Assembly: GCA_021294835.1 (NCBI GenBank)
Contig: JAJTDF010000017.1
Span: 1 to 42,229 of the forward strand
DNA: 42,229 nt
Origin: Planctomycetaceae bacterium
GTDB lineage: Bacteria; Planctomycetota; Phycisphaerae; Phycisphaerales; UBA1924
Direction: 5' to 3'
Part shown: positions 1 through 8,076 of the stretch, one piece after another
Numbering within the stretch: the stretch's first letter is position 1
Layout of the letters: each line of letters starts with the position of its first letter
Notes under the pieces: generated by a model
Seen by the model: only the letters and a program-made list of their open reading frames with translations
The model's database searches: none
What the model was told of the DNA's origin: nothing
Made by a program: the position numbers and the translations under genes

Positions 1-267
1 GGGGTGGGGTGGGTGGGGGCATAGTGGGTGGGGGCATGGTGAGTGCGGGTGCCCGAGCCCGGCACCTACGCAGATCCGCCCGGTCTAGTCGACCGAACAC
101 CGAACCCCAATCGGCCCCGGCGCATGCCACCCCACCCCCCCTGGCGCGACCGCCCCCCCGCCCCTCGGGCCAACCCTGAATCAACCGCTCAACCCGTCAA
201 GGCTTCATCTTTGTCCCCGCTCTGGTCGAAACTTCCCTCCGCCTCACACGTACAAGGATGCATGAAC
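1..267. other. Upstream intergenic stretch with G-tracts
   Basis: No gene is supported here. Bases 1-40 are runs of 3-5 G separated by short spacers, with a 15-bp-period imperfect direct repeat (TGGGTGGGGGCAT at 10-22 and 25-37). On the plus strand this could form a G-quadruplex. The rest, about 100-260, is C-rich upstream DNA of the peptidase gene and ends in the Shine-Dalgarno-like AAGGA at 254-258. An open frame runs through it from a GTG at 43, but the translated sequence is low-complexity Pro/Arg and is not believable as protein. Confidence 0.5.
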
Positions 268-1611
268 ATGCGGGCATGGCGGCCGACAACCCGGCGGAAC
301 TGGCTGGTCACCTTCACCGGGCTGGCCCGAACTCTGGCCCTCGCGTTCGCTCTCTTCCTGCTGGTCACCGCCGCCCAAGCTCAGCCCGGCGGAGACGACC
401 CGATCACCGACGAGCAGAAGGCCGCGGTGCTCGAGAGTGCCCGTCGCCTGGTGGAGCAGCGGGCCTTCGCCGGTGGCGTCTCCTTCGCCACCTGGGAACA
501 GAAACTCGCCGAACGCAAGGACCGCATCGACCGCGCCACCACCGTCGGGGCCTTCTCCCGCGAGGTCAACCGCCTGCTCAACGAGTACGGCATCTCCCAC
601 ATCGACCTGGTTACGCCCACCATGGCCCAGCGCCAGCGTGAGGACTCCATGGTCGGCATCGGGATCCGCCACTCCGGCTTCACTGGCGGCCCCGTCACCA
701 TCGATCAGATCATCAAGGGCGGTCCGGCCGAGAAGGCGGGCCTGAAGCCGGGCGATGTGATCCAAGCTGTCGACGGCGCGCCGCTGGGCAACGTCGCCAT
801 GCTCCGGGGCGAAGAGGGCAGCAAGGTCGTGCTCGAGGTCAAGCGGGGCGACGAGGTCTTCAATATCGAGGTCACCCGCGCCAAGTTCTCCACCCGCGAC
901 CCGGCCGAACTCATCAAGGTCAACGACGAGACCGCCATGCTCGTTCTGCCCACGTTCGACCGGGGCTACGACCGCGACTCGGTTGAGAACCTCTTCCGCG
1001 AAGCCGCCCAATACAAGTCGCTGATCATCGACCTGCGAGGCAACGGCGGCGGAGCCGTCACCAACCTCTACCACTTCCTGGGCATGCTCCTGCCCCGCGG
1101 GGCCGAGTTCGGCACCTCGGTCAACAAGGAAGTCGCCGAGGAATACCAGCGGGCCACCGGCGGCGATCCTGCCGACGTGGTCAAGGTTGCCGAATGGCAT
1201 CGCCGCAAGTGGACCGTCCGCCGCAACGCCGTTCCGCCCTTCACCGGCCGCGTCGCCGTGCTGATCAATCGCGCTTCCGCGTCCGCCTCTGAAATCGCCA
1301 CCGCCGCCTTGGTGGAAGTCCGCGACCCGCCCGCCATCACCGTCGGCACCCGCACCGCCGGCGCCGTGCTGGTCGCCAATGACGTCTCCATGCCCGAGGG
1401 CTTCCGCATGCGCGTCCCGGTCAGCGACTACGTCACCATCAAGGGCCGTCGCCTGGAGGGCAACCCGTGGGTCGCCCAGATTCAGATCCAGACCGGCTTC
1501 CGGCGTGATTCCGCCATCGCCAGCGACCGGGTCGTCGCCGCCGCCGTCAAGGCTCTGGCCGAGGTCGCCGCCGAGGAAGCCAACGCCGCACTGCCGGAAA
1601 AGAAAGAGTGA
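268..1611 (+). CDS. Secreted PDZ-S41 family peptidase (CtpA-like)
   Basis: Probable exported C-terminal-processing-type peptidase of 447 aa. The first ~30 residues are a signal peptide: arginines, a Leu/Ala/Phe-rich core, then AQA before Gln. A PDZ domain lies at about residues 127-206 (GGPAEKAGLKPGDVI) and the S41 fold fills about 215-430. The serine region is intact as NRASASASEI, nucleophile about Ser339. The segment that normally reads GxxTxGKG reads GTRTAGAV, so the usual general-base lysine is replaced by Ala. Activity may be lost, or a tricorn-like His/Glu relay may be used. I chose ATG 268 because AAGGA at 254-258 is 9 nt upstream; ATG 262 is possible. The convergent neighbour begins 44 bp past the stop. 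Confidence 0.85.
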   Translation: MRAWRPTTRRNWLVTFTGLARTLALAFALFLLVTAAQAQPGGDDPITDEQKAAVLESARRLVEQRAFAGGVSFATWEQKLAERKDRIDRATTVGAFSREVNRLLNEYGISHIDLVTPTMAQRQREDSMVGIGIRHSGFTGGPVTIDQIIKGGPAEKAGLKPGDVIQAVDGAPLGNVAMLRGEEGSKVVLEVKRGDEVFNIEVTRAKFSTRDPAELIKVNDETAMLVLPTFDRGYDRDSVENLFREAAQYKSLIIDLRGNGGGAVTNLYHFLGMLLPRGAEFGTSVNKEVAEEYQRATGGDPADVVKVAEWHRRKWTVRRNAVPPFTGRVAVLINRASASASEIATAALVEVRDPPAITVGTRTAGAVLVANDVSMPEGFRMRVPVSDYVTIKGRRLEGNPWVAQIQIQTGFRRDSAIASDRVVAAAVKALAEVAAEEANAALPEKKE

Positions 1612-1655
1612 TCACGCCGAACGCCGTCGGCTCAACCCATGCCGCCGCCGCGAGG

Positions 1656-2339
1656 TCAGGCCATCCGGCGTGATGAGCCCTCGGCCCGCCGGCAGCAGAC
1701 CACCCCGATCCGCGCCAGTCGATCCGCCAGTTCCTCCAGCGTCTCCGCCGCCGCCGGGCACCGCCCCAGCACCGGCGGCACACCCGCCGACAGTCCCCCC
1801 GCGCTCACGGTGTGCTCCCGCAACTCCCCGTCGTTGTCTGTCTCTGACCGCCCAACGCTGGGACGGTGTACCACAAACAGCCGCACCAATCCCGCCGCCT
1901 CGGTCGCGGTCCGAAGTTCTCTCAGCCCGACCGTGCTCATCACCGCTCCCAGAACCGGGGCGGACGGGCCGTTCGATGGCGGAAACCAGATCAGCATCCC
2001 CGGCAGCCCTCCCGGCGAGATCCACCTCGCTGTCAGGTCGCTCAGGTTGGTCGATGGAGGCAATGCTCGGGGCACCGTCTCCATCAGGCATGCGTGCAGT
2101 CCGCTGACCACCTCGAACACCCGCCAACGCCCCTGAAGCCGCGCACTGGCGCGGCTCTCCCCGGAACCGTGGTCCTGCAGCAGCGTCCACGCGTTGCTCG
2201 CCAGATCCTGCGGGAGAAACTCCGTCGCAAAGCGCCGGATCAAGGCGTCACGCAGGCCGGTGGCGGGATACGCGGCAGCAAGTGAAGTGGCTGTTGGCGG
2301 CATAGGGGGTCTCAATGCAGACGTGGGGGTGAAGTTCAT
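1656..2339 (-). CDS. Hypothetical protein
   Basis: I do not recognise this 227-aa protein. Its composition is protein-like (mixed hydrophobic and charged residues, several Trp, spaced Cys) rather than the Pro/Arg/Gly-rich look of shadow frames. There is no signal peptide or membrane segment. The segment with LPQDLASNAWTLL and GRWRVFEVVSGLHACLMETV looks like a small alpha/beta domain, and the end is helical and charged (AETLEELADRLARIGVVCCRR). ATG 2339 is kept; ATG 2303 is an alternative and neither has a good Shine-Dalgarno site. It is divergent from the MarR gene, so the 2340-2551 segment may carry promoters for both. Confidence 0.6.
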   Translation of the reverse strand: MNFTPTSALRPPMPPTATSLAAAYPATGLRDALIRRFATEFLPQDLASNAWTLLQDHGSGESRASARLQGRWRVFEVVSGLHACLMETVPRALPPSTNLSDLTARWISPGGLPGMLIWFPPSNGPSAPVLGAVMSTVGLRELRTATEAAGLVRLFVVHRPSVGRSETDNDGELREHTVSAGGLSAGVPPVLGRCPAAAETLEELADRLARIGVVCCRRAEGSSRRMA

Positions 2340-2473
2340 TTCCAGTCATGCGGGCCATAGAGGCTGGACGGATGGGCCCCCGCCCGTGTGAGTCCGCACA
2401 GGCCGGCAGGCCAGAACGGCCACCCGAATCGATCAACAATCCGACGAACTGGACACGAACAGCTCGGCAACAT

Positions 2474-2489
2474 ATGTTTCAACAGATGT
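2474..2489. promoter_or_regulatory. Candidate MarR operator (imperfect palindrome)
   Basis: An unusually AT-rich patch upstream of the MarR gene holds the imperfect palindrome ATATGTTTCAACAGAT, with arms TGTT and AACA around a two-base centre and 12 of 16 positions symmetric (placed to within a few bases). MarR regulators bind this kind of short palindrome and usually repress their own operon. If this is the operator, the open frame running through it is not translated and the start lies downstream. Confidence 0.25.
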
Positions 2490-2551
2490 CGTTGGCTGAT
2501 CAAAATCCGCCTGCCGGCCATGGTCGTCCCTCCCGCCCGCGTCGCGGCACG

Positions 2552-3124
2552 ATGCCGGGCGGCCCCTCCGCCCCGTCGGCGTCCACGGAGGTCGCCGGCG
2601 TTGCATCAGACATTGGCAAACGCACGCCCTTCCAGTGCCCTCGTGTCGAGGCCTACGTCAACGTCATCCGCACCGCCAGTCTCTTCTCCGCCGACTTTGA
2701 GCGGCTCTTCCGTTCCCACGGGCTGAGCGAAGCCACATACAACGTCCTGCGCATCCTCCGGGGATCCAAACTCGCTGATCCCGCCGGCCTGGGCGAGGTG
2801 ACCTGTCAGCGCATTGGCGAGCAGATGGTCTCCCCCGTACCCGATGTCACGCGTCTGGTCGATCGTCTTGAACGTCAGGGCCTTGCTCGCCGCCGCCGCT
2901 GCGAACGCGATCGCCGAGTGGTGTACGTTTCGATCACCCCCGAGGGTGAGTCGCTGCTCGACCATCTGGCCCCAGGGGTGGACGACCAGCACGCCGCCCA
3001 CTGCGCCGACATGACCGAGGCCGATCTGCGCCGGCTTTCCGCTTTGCTCACCGCGTTCCGCGCCGGCGCCCGGTCCACCCGCGGCGTTCGACCCGGCCAG
3101 TCCAATCCCAACAGCAAGGATTGA
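2552..3124 (+). CDS. MarR family transcriptional regulator
   Basis: Winged-helix DNA-binding regulator of about 190 aa. The recognisable domain starts at CPRVEAYVNVIRTASLFS and includes the recognition region (GEQMVSPVPDVTRLVDRLERQG) and the wing with the basic turn RRRRCERDRRVVYVSIT. MarR proteins act as dimers and usually sense small phenolic or oxidant ligands. The open frame extends upstream to 2348, but that stretch is low-complexity and crosses a possible operator, so I start at ATG 2552; ATG 2474 or 2486 would add an N-terminal tail. The stop is 4 bp before the flavodoxin-family gene, so the two form an operon. Regulation of that partner, perhaps in response to quinone or redox stress, is an inference. 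Confidence 0.85.
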   Translation: MPGGPSAPSASTEVAGVASDIGKRTPFQCPRVEAYVNVIRTASLFSADFERLFRSHGLSEATYNVLRILRGSKLADPAGLGEVTCQRIGEQMVSPVPDVTRLVDRLERQGLARRRRCERDRRVVYVSITPEGESLLDHLAPGVDDQHAAHCADMTEADLRRLSALLTAFRAGARSTRGVRPGQSNPNSKD

Positions 3125-3128
3125 TCTC

Positions 3129-3719
3129 ATGCCCAAGGTCGTTGTTGCCTTTCACTCCGGCTACGGACACACCAAACTCATCGCCGAGCACGTGGTCAAG
3201 GGCGCCGCTTCGGTCCCCGGTGTTGCCGCGTCGCTGGTCAATATTGCCGAGCTCCCCGGCCCCAATGCCGATCGTTCCTACCCCGTCCAGTGGAACGAAC
3301 TCCACGCCGCCGACGCCATCATCTTCGGCTGCCCCACCTACATGGGCGACGTCTCGTGGCAGATGAAGAAGTTCATGGAGGATGCCTCGGGCATCTGGTT
3401 CACCCAGGCCTGGAAGGACAAGCTCGCCGCCGGGTTCGCCAACTCTGGCGGCCTCTCCGGCGACAAGCTCCACACCCTCCACACGCTGTCTGTCTTCGCC
3501 GCCCAGCAGTCCATGGTTTGGGTCACCACAGGCGTCATGCCGTCGATCTATACCGGCGACGGCAAGAACCTCAACCGCCTCAGTTCGTTCTCCGGCCTGA
3601 TGACCCAGAGCGGCCAGGGCGCCCCCGAAGCCAGCACCGACCCGGCCGACCGCCTCACCGCCGAAGCCTTCGGCAAGCGCGTCGCCGAGGCCGCCGTCCG
3701 CTGGACCAAGGGCCGCTGA
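3129..3719 (+). CDS. Flavodoxin-family protein (WrbA/NAD(P)H:quinone reductase-like)
   Basis: Cytosolic FMN-binding protein of 196 aa. The N-terminal phosphate-binding loop is visible (AFHSGYGHTKLIAEHV), then the flavin-ring region FGCPTYMGDVSWQMKKFMED, and later the aromatic and Gly-rich segment near SMVWVTTGVMP. This matches the WrbA/flavodoxin_2-like class that reduces quinones by two electrons using NAD(P)H. Flavodoxin proper is shorter. AAGGA at 3116-3120 sits 8 nt before the ATG. It follows the MarR gene by 4 bp, so it is probably the regulated partner. The convergent methyltransferase ends 16 bp away. Confidence 0.85.
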   Translation: MPKVVVAFHSGYGHTKLIAEHVVKGAASVPGVAASLVNIAELPGPNADRSYPVQWNELHAADAIIFGCPTYMGDVSWQMKKFMEDASGIWFTQAWKDKLAAGFANSGGLSGDKLHTLHTLSVFAAQQSMVWVTTGVMPSIYTGDGKNLNRLSSFSGLMTQSGQGAPEASTDPADRLTAEAFGKRVAEAAVRWTKGR

Positions 3720-3735
3720 GCACCACCCCGCCCGC

Positions 3736-4404
3736 TCACTTCACGCAGCGATACACAAACGCCGGCGGCACGTTCAGCAGCACCGAACGGCTCCGGCTCA
3801 CCTGCGAGAAGTGCTCCGGCAGTTTTCTGGCGAACTTCCGTCCCGCCGGCAGCAGCAGGCCCACGTGATACGCGAAGGTCACCATTCGGCCCCCGGGCCG
3901 GAGGGCGGAGTTCGCCGCCCGCAGAATCCGCGTCTGCAAGTCGCACGGGAAGGCCGCGAACGGCAGCCCCGAGACGATCACATCCACGCTCCCCGGCCTG
4001 ATGCCCTCCAGTTCACACGCCTGGGTCACCTCCGACACGCACCGCTGGTGCAGCGGCGCATGCGGGAACCGCTGGCGGAACGCGCTGGCCATCGTCGGGT
4101 TGAGTTCCATCGCAAAGTACCGAGTGTTCGGCCCGAGCCGGCTGAGGATGTGCCCGGTGAACGCCCCCGTCCCCGGACCGAACTCCACCACGCTCCCCAC
4201 ACGGTCCAGATCCAGGCCTTCCAGCATCCTCTCTGCCAGTCTGCCGCTTGAGGGCAGCAGGGCGCCCACCTGCCCCGGCGCACGCAGATACTCGCTCAAA
4301 AAGCCTCGCTTCCGCAGGCTCTTTGTCCGCGGGCGTGTCGGCTCGCCGGCGTGCGCCGTCGGCTTGGAGGCGTGGGGTCGGTGGGTGTCGGTCATCATCG
4401 CCAT
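3736..4404 (-). CDS. Class I SAM methyltransferase, phospholipid N-methyltransferase-like
   Basis: This 222-aa protein has a SAM-binding motif I (VVEFGPGTGAFT) and a motif IV region reading SGLPFAAFP. The segment before motif I (FLSEYLRAPGQVGALLPSS) is typical of the bacterial PmtA type of phosphatidylethanolamine N-methyltransferases, which act at the membrane surface to make phosphatidylcholine. These enzymes also resemble rRNA adenine dimethylases, so the substrate is an inference. The start could also be one of the two Mets 2-3 codons further in. It lies 52 bp downstream of the FHA histidine kinase gene on the same strand. Confidence 0.75.
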   Translation of the reverse strand: MAMMTDTHRPHASKPTAHAGEPTRPRTKSLRKRGFLSEYLRAPGQVGALLPSSGRLAERMLEGLDLDRVGSVVEFGPGTGAFTGHILSRLGPNTRYFAMELNPTMASAFRQRFPHAPLHQRCVSEVTQACELEGIRPGSVDVIVSGLPFAAFPCDLQTRILRAANSALRPGGRMVTFAYHVGLLLPAGRKFARKLPEHFSQVSRSRSVLLNVPPAFVYRCVK

Positions 4405-4456
4405 GGGTTGTTGGAAAAACCGCCCTCGAACTTGCAGTCCGCCCTGCCAGGCAATG

Positions 4457-6229
4457 CTAGATGCTGAACCGGTCCAGAGGCCGCATCGCCGGCCCCGCGT
4501 GATCGCGACTTGCCGAGGTCTGCGACGGGTCGATCAACTGCCCCGGCTCGGTCGGAATCACGATGGTAAAAGTGGCGCCCCGCCCCAGCGCGCTCTTCAG
4601 CGACACCCGACCGGCGTGCTGTTCGATGATCCGCCTGGTCACCGCCAGACCCAGGCCCGTGCCCCGCAGCCCCTTGGTGGTGAAGAACGGCTCGAAGATC
4701 CGCTGCTGCATCTCCGGTGCGATGCCGGGGCCGTTGTCGATCACGTCGATCTGCACCTCGCCCGCCGCCCCCGGCGTCGGCGCCGGCCGGAACACCGCAC
4801 GCACCGTTACCGTGCCCGATTGCGACTCCACCGCCTCCACCGCGTTGACCATCAGATTCATCAGCGCCTGGTGCATCAGCCCCGCGTCCATTGCCACCGG
4901 CGGCATCTCCGGATCCGCGTCCACGATCAACGCGATTCCCTTGGCGGTGCACCGGTCGGTCAGCAGGCTGGCGCAGTCCTCCAGCAGCACGCCGACCCGC
5001 GTGAGTTCCATGTCCAGCGTCCTGGGGCGTGAGTACGCCAGCATGTTCATCGTCAGCCCGATGATCCGGTCCAGATTCCGCTTGAGGATGCTCCACCCGC
5101 CCCGGGCCACCTTCAGGTCCTCTTTCTTCAGCCCCATTTCCACCACGTCGCCCCCGCCCCGCAGGCCCTGAAGGATGTTCTTGATCGAGTGGCTCAGCGA
5201 TGCCACCGTCTCGCCCATCGCCGCCAGCCGCTCCGCCTGCAGTTTCTGCGAGTAGAGCTCCGCGTTCGCCAGTGCCAGCCCCGTGTGCTGCCCGATCGCG
5301 TTCAGCAGGGCCAACTGGTCTGCTGAGTACGCCGACCCCGGCACCGACGTGTCGATGTAAATCGCCCCGAACGTCCGGTCTCTGAACCGCACCGGTGAGC
5401 ATACCGCAGAGCGGATGTTCAGCCGCACCACGCTGTCCCCCGGGGAGAACTTCCCCGCCGCCCCCGGGTCGCCGCTGGAACACAGCAGCCCTTCCCCCTT
5501 GACGATCGCATGGTGCAGGATCGAACGCGGGATCACCAGTTCGTCCCCCGCCGCTCCCGCTCGCGACCCGTGTACATCGTCGTGGTACCGCACCACAGCA
5601 GGCCTGGGCTTGGCCACCGCGTCCTCACCGCTGAGCGCCCGCCCGCCCCCGCCCGCCGGCGGAGAATCCGTCAGCATGATGCACCCGCGCTCGGGCTTGA
5701 ATTCCGAGAACACCAGGTCCATCACCCCTTCCAGCAACTGCGCCCGATCCGGAATCTGTGTCGTCAGCGTCGTCAGCCGATAAATGATCCGCAGATGGTC
5801 CGCCGCCGCCGTGGACCTGGGCTCCGGGGATGCCAGGATCACCGAATCCTCGTTGCTCGGCAGCGTCCGCTCCACCGTCGCGTCGCTCTGACCCGGTTCT
5901 GATCTCGCAATGCGGACTTTCCCCCCGCCCGGTGCCCCCGCCGACCGCCCGAAGATCATCAGCGTCGCCCCCGCCCGGATCTGATCCCCCGGCTTCAGCG
6001 ACGTCCGCTCCCCGATCCGCACCCCGTTCACCCACGTCCCGTTCTGGCTCCCCAGATCGCGGACAAACCACATCCCCGCGTCCGGCGTCAGTTCCGCGTG
6101 CCGGCGAGACACCGTGTTGTCCGTCAGCGGCAACGCCTCGCTGGAACGGCCCAGCAACTGCGGCTCATGGTCCGGCAATTCGAAGATGCGCCCCTTGTCC
6201 GGGCCCTGGATGATCGTGAGAACCAGCAC
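4457..6229 (-). CDS. FHA-GAF sensor histidine kinase
   Basis: Soluble sensor kinase of about 590 aa. It begins with a forkhead-associated domain (about residues 5-95; GRSSEALPL, SRRHAEL, GSQNGTWVNG), which binds phosphothreonine peptides. A GAF-like sensor region follows (about 160-335). The HisKA H-box ASLSHSIKNI has its phospho-acceptor at about His347. The HATPase domain carries NLMVNAVEAV, DNGPGI and GTGLGLAVTRRII. No membrane segment is seen. An FHA domain on a histidine kinase suggests cross-talk with Ser/Thr kinases, which this genome has. I start at GTG 6229 because the FHA strand begins at once and TATCCT lies 9 nt upstream; the frame stays open to a GTG at 6274. No cognate receiver gene is adjacent. 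Confidence 0.85.
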   Translation of the reverse strand: MLVLTIIQGPDKGRIFELPDHEPQLLGRSSEALPLTDNTVSRRHAELTPDAGMWFVRDLGSQNGTWVNGVRIGERTSLKPGDQIRAGATLMIFGRSAGAPGGGKVRIARSEPGQSDATVERTLPSNEDSVILASPEPRSTAAADHLRIIYRLTTLTTQIPDRAQLLEGVMDLVFSEFKPERGCIMLTDSPPAGGGGRALSGEDAVAKPRPAVVRYHDDVHGSRAGAAGDELVIPRSILHHAIVKGEGLLCSSGDPGAAGKFSPGDSVVRLNIRSAVCSPVRFRDRTFGAIYIDTSVPGSAYSADQLALLNAIGQHTGLALANAELYSQKLQAERLAAMGETVASLSHSIKNILQGLRGGGDVVEMGLKKEDLKVARGGWSILKRNLDRIIGLTMNMLAYSRPRTLDMELTRVGVLLEDCASLLTDRCTAKGIALIVDADPEMPPVAMDAGLMHQALMNLMVNAVEAVESQSGTVTVRAVFRPAPTPGAAGEVQIDVIDNGPGIAPEMQQRIFEPFFTTKGLRGTGLGLAVTRRIIEQHAGRVSLKSALGRGATFTIVIPTEPGQLIDPSQTSASRDHAGPAMRPLDRFSI

Positions 6230-6238
6230 AGCGAACGC

Positions 6239-6244
6239 AGGATA
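6239..6244 (-). promoter_or_regulatory. -10-like TATCCT close to the histidine kinase start
   Basis: TATCCT on the minus strand lies 9 nt before GTG 6229, with no Shine-Dalgarno sequence between. It fits the TAnnCT series described in the findings and points to a leaderless or nearly leaderless transcript. Confidence 0.4.
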
Positions 6245-6371
6245 GCCGCACAAACCCCGCCCCTTCCCCTTCACGCCCGCGTTCCCCGCACCGCCCCCCT
6301 CGCCTGCGCCCTGCTTGCGGCCCTCTTGCGGTCCGCCGCATCAGCCATGGCTTATGTTCCCCCTTGGGCCC

Positions 6372-6770
6372 TCACCCCTTCGCCGCCCGCGCCCGGCACT
6401 CGTCCAGAAAGTCCACCGCCCGCCGCAGGTGCGGGATCACGATCGATCCGCCCACGATCAGCGCGATGTCGAACGTCTCCCACAGTTCCTGATCGCTCGC
6501 CCCCGCCTTGACCGCCTGGTCCACGTGATAACTGATGCAGTCGTCGCACCGCAGCACCATCGACGCCGCCAGTCCCAGCAGTTCCTTGGTCTTGCCGTCC
6601 AGCGCCCCGGGCTGATAGCACGCCCCGTCCAGCGTGAAAAACCGCTTGGTCTGCAGCGTGCCCGCCGGCCGCTCCGGGGTGCCCTGCCCCAGAATCCGCT
6701 CATTCAGTCGCGAGCGAAACGCCTGAAACTGCTCGTACCGCGAAAGCCCGGTCTGCGAAGTGGTGCTCAT
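6372..6770 (-). CDS. Carboxymuconolactone decarboxylase / AhpD-like protein
   Basis: Small all-helical protein of about 132 aa with the AhpD-type redox motif RCDDCISYHV: a CxxC followed by His. The core helices (KTKELLGLAASMVLRC, DQAVKAGASDQELWE) are typical of the CMD family. Members with CxxC act as alkylhydroperoxidase-type thiol reductases, while those without it are decarboxylases, so a peroxide-related role is favoured. I use ATG 6770; an upstream GTG at 6797 is possible. It starts 39 bp downstream of the dockerin-protein stop on the same strand. Confidence 0.8.
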   Translation of the reverse strand: MSTTSQTGLSRYEQFQAFRSRLNERILGQGTPERPAGTLQTKRFFTLDGACYQPGALDGKTKELLGLAASMVLRCDDCISYHVDQAVKAGASDQELWETFDIALIVGGSIVIPHLRRAVDFLDECRARAAKG

Positions 6771-6775
6771 GCCCG

Positions 6776-6781
6776 AGGGTA
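6776..6781 (-). promoter_or_regulatory. -10-like TACCCT close to the AhpD-like start
   Basis: TACCCT on the minus strand sits 5 nt before ATG 6770. There is no Shine-Dalgarno sequence. It is another member of the TAnnCT series. Confidence 0.35.
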
Positions 6782-6809
6782 CCGCGACACGCGTCACCGC
6801 GAGACCTGA

Positions 6810-7988
6810 TCACGGGCACCCGTCCGCGAAGGCGTTGATGAACGCCACAAAGTCATCCCCTGTCACCGCCCCGTCCGCCGGTGTCGGCGGCCCGCCGATC
6901 CCCGTGATATCCGCCAGTCCGCCGCCCGCCCCGAACGCATTGATGAACGCCACAAAGTCGTCCCCGGTGATCGCCCCGTCCGCAGGCGTCGGGGGGCCGC
7001 CGATCCCGCACACATCCGCCGGCGAGCACCCGCCCGGCACCCCGATGGTGAACCGGTACAGCAGAACCCCGAACGCCTCGGTCTTCACCGCCGCCACGTT
7101 CAGCGTCCGCCCCGGCGTGCTGATCACAAACCCCAGGTTCACCCCCGTCGCCGCGCTGGAGGACCCCAGAATCCCCGCCGTGTTCACCACGCTCCGGTTC
7201 CTTCGCGAGTCGTCCGGCGGCGAGGCTTGATCGTTGAACAGGTTCGCGTCCGACACCGCCAGCAGATACACCCCGTCCGGCAGCGTGCGGTTCAGCCGAG
7301 GCGTGGTCGTCACCAGCGGGGCCGGCGCATCGTCATTGCCCGCCCCGGGCACCGCCACGCCCGCCGCTGTGTACACCCACACCTCCCCGTCCACCAGCGG
7401 CGCAGCGGGTGTCATCGTCACCGTCAGCGGCCCCGATGGGAAAACCCCCAGATCCGTCACCTGCACCGGGTCCGCCGTTAGCGTCGCCATGTACGCCGGC
7501 GCCCCCACCTGCCCCGTCATTCGCACCAACAGCGTCCGGGCCTCCGGTCCCAGCCCATACCACTGCACGTACCGCACTCCGCCCACATCCGCGCTGGTCT
7601 GCACTGCTGTTTCGCTTGTCCCGATCAGGCCGTTCAACTGGGTCACCCCGCGGATCGTCATCGCCACCGTCGTCGGCCCCGGTGTCAACGCCAGCCGGTA
7701 TCGGGCGATGCTCGCCGCCTGCGGGGGGGCCTGTGTGGTGATACGGAAGTAGTCGGCACTGTTCCCCGCCCCCGTGCCCGTTGTTGACGCCCCAAGGGTC
7801 TGCCCGCTCACGCTGTCCCCCGGCAGCATCGGGTTCAGCAGATTCGCCGTCGCCGGGGTGTCGTTGGCTTCAAGCTCCGGCCAGACGGTCTGCCCTACCG
7901 CCGGGGCGGCGATCGCCAGAAGCGGGCACATCATCGTCAGCAAACGCAGATCAACGCGGGTCAAAGTGGGGGGGCATGGTGTGGCCAT
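6810..7988 (-). CDS. GC-type dockerin-anchored secreted protein (PPC-like)
   Basis: Exported protein of about 392 aa of unknown activity. The N-terminus has a signal peptide ending near APAVGQ. The mature part starts with a pre-peptidase-like segment (ELEANDTPATANLL ... SADYFRITT), a beta-sandwich often found in secreted hydrolases and adhesins. The C-terminus has two dockerin-like units, each with a Gly-Gly-Pro-Pro loop, DGA.TGDDF and FINAF. The second ends the protein as DGCP. No catalytic motif is visible. The open frame extends to 8255, but that part is antisense to the divergent glycosyltransferase; ATG 7988 gives a clean signal peptide and has TATGCT 7 nt upstream. Confidence 0.8.
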   Translation of the reverse strand: MATPCPPTLTRVDLRLLTMMCPLLAIAAPAVGQTVWPELEANDTPATANLLNPMLPGDSVSGQTLGASTTGTGAGNSADYFRITTQAPPQAASIARYRLALTPGPTTVAMTIRGVTQLNGLIGTSETAVQTSADVGGVRYVQWYGLGPEARTLLVRMTGQVGAPAYMATLTADPVQVTDLGVFPSGPLTVTMTPAAPLVDGEVWVYTAAGVAVPGAGNDDAPAPLVTTTPRLNRTLPDGVYLLAVSDANLFNDQASPPDDSRRNRSVVNTAGILGSSSAATGVNLGFVISTPGRTLNVAAVKTEAFGVLLYRFTIGVPGGCSPADVCGIGGPPTPADGAITGDDFVAFINAFGAGGGLADITGIGGPPTPADGAVTGDDFVAFINAFADGCP

Positions 7989-7995
7989 GCCCGAG

Positions 7996-8001
7996 AGCAT
8001 A
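7996..8001 (-). promoter_or_regulatory. -10-like TATGCT close to a dockerin-protein start
   Basis: TATGCT on the minus strand is 7 nt upstream of ATG 7988, with no Shine-Dalgarno sequence. The spacing is right for transcription starting at or near the A of the ATG. Confidence 0.45.
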
Positions 8002-8060
8002 CCGCAAACCTGTTGCCTTGTGTGGGAGCCCCATCGCCGGATTTTTGGCTTTTCCCCGGT

Positions 8061-8066
8061 TAGACT
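8061..8066 (+). promoter_or_regulatory. -10-like TAGACT close to the glycosyltransferase start
   Basis: TAGACT (in GTTAGACTG) lies 10 nt before GTG 8077, after an AT-rich run at 8040-8055. The same GTTAGACTG occurs upstream of the acetyl-CoA synthetase gene on the minus strand. Confidence 0.4.
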
Positions 8067-8076
8067 GCCCCTCCAC

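Noticed and set aside
244..1200. 318-aa minus-strand ORF opposite the S41 peptidase
   Set aside because: Gly/Asp/Val-rich antisense shadow of a GC-rich gene; the plus strand carries clear PDZ and S41 motifs.
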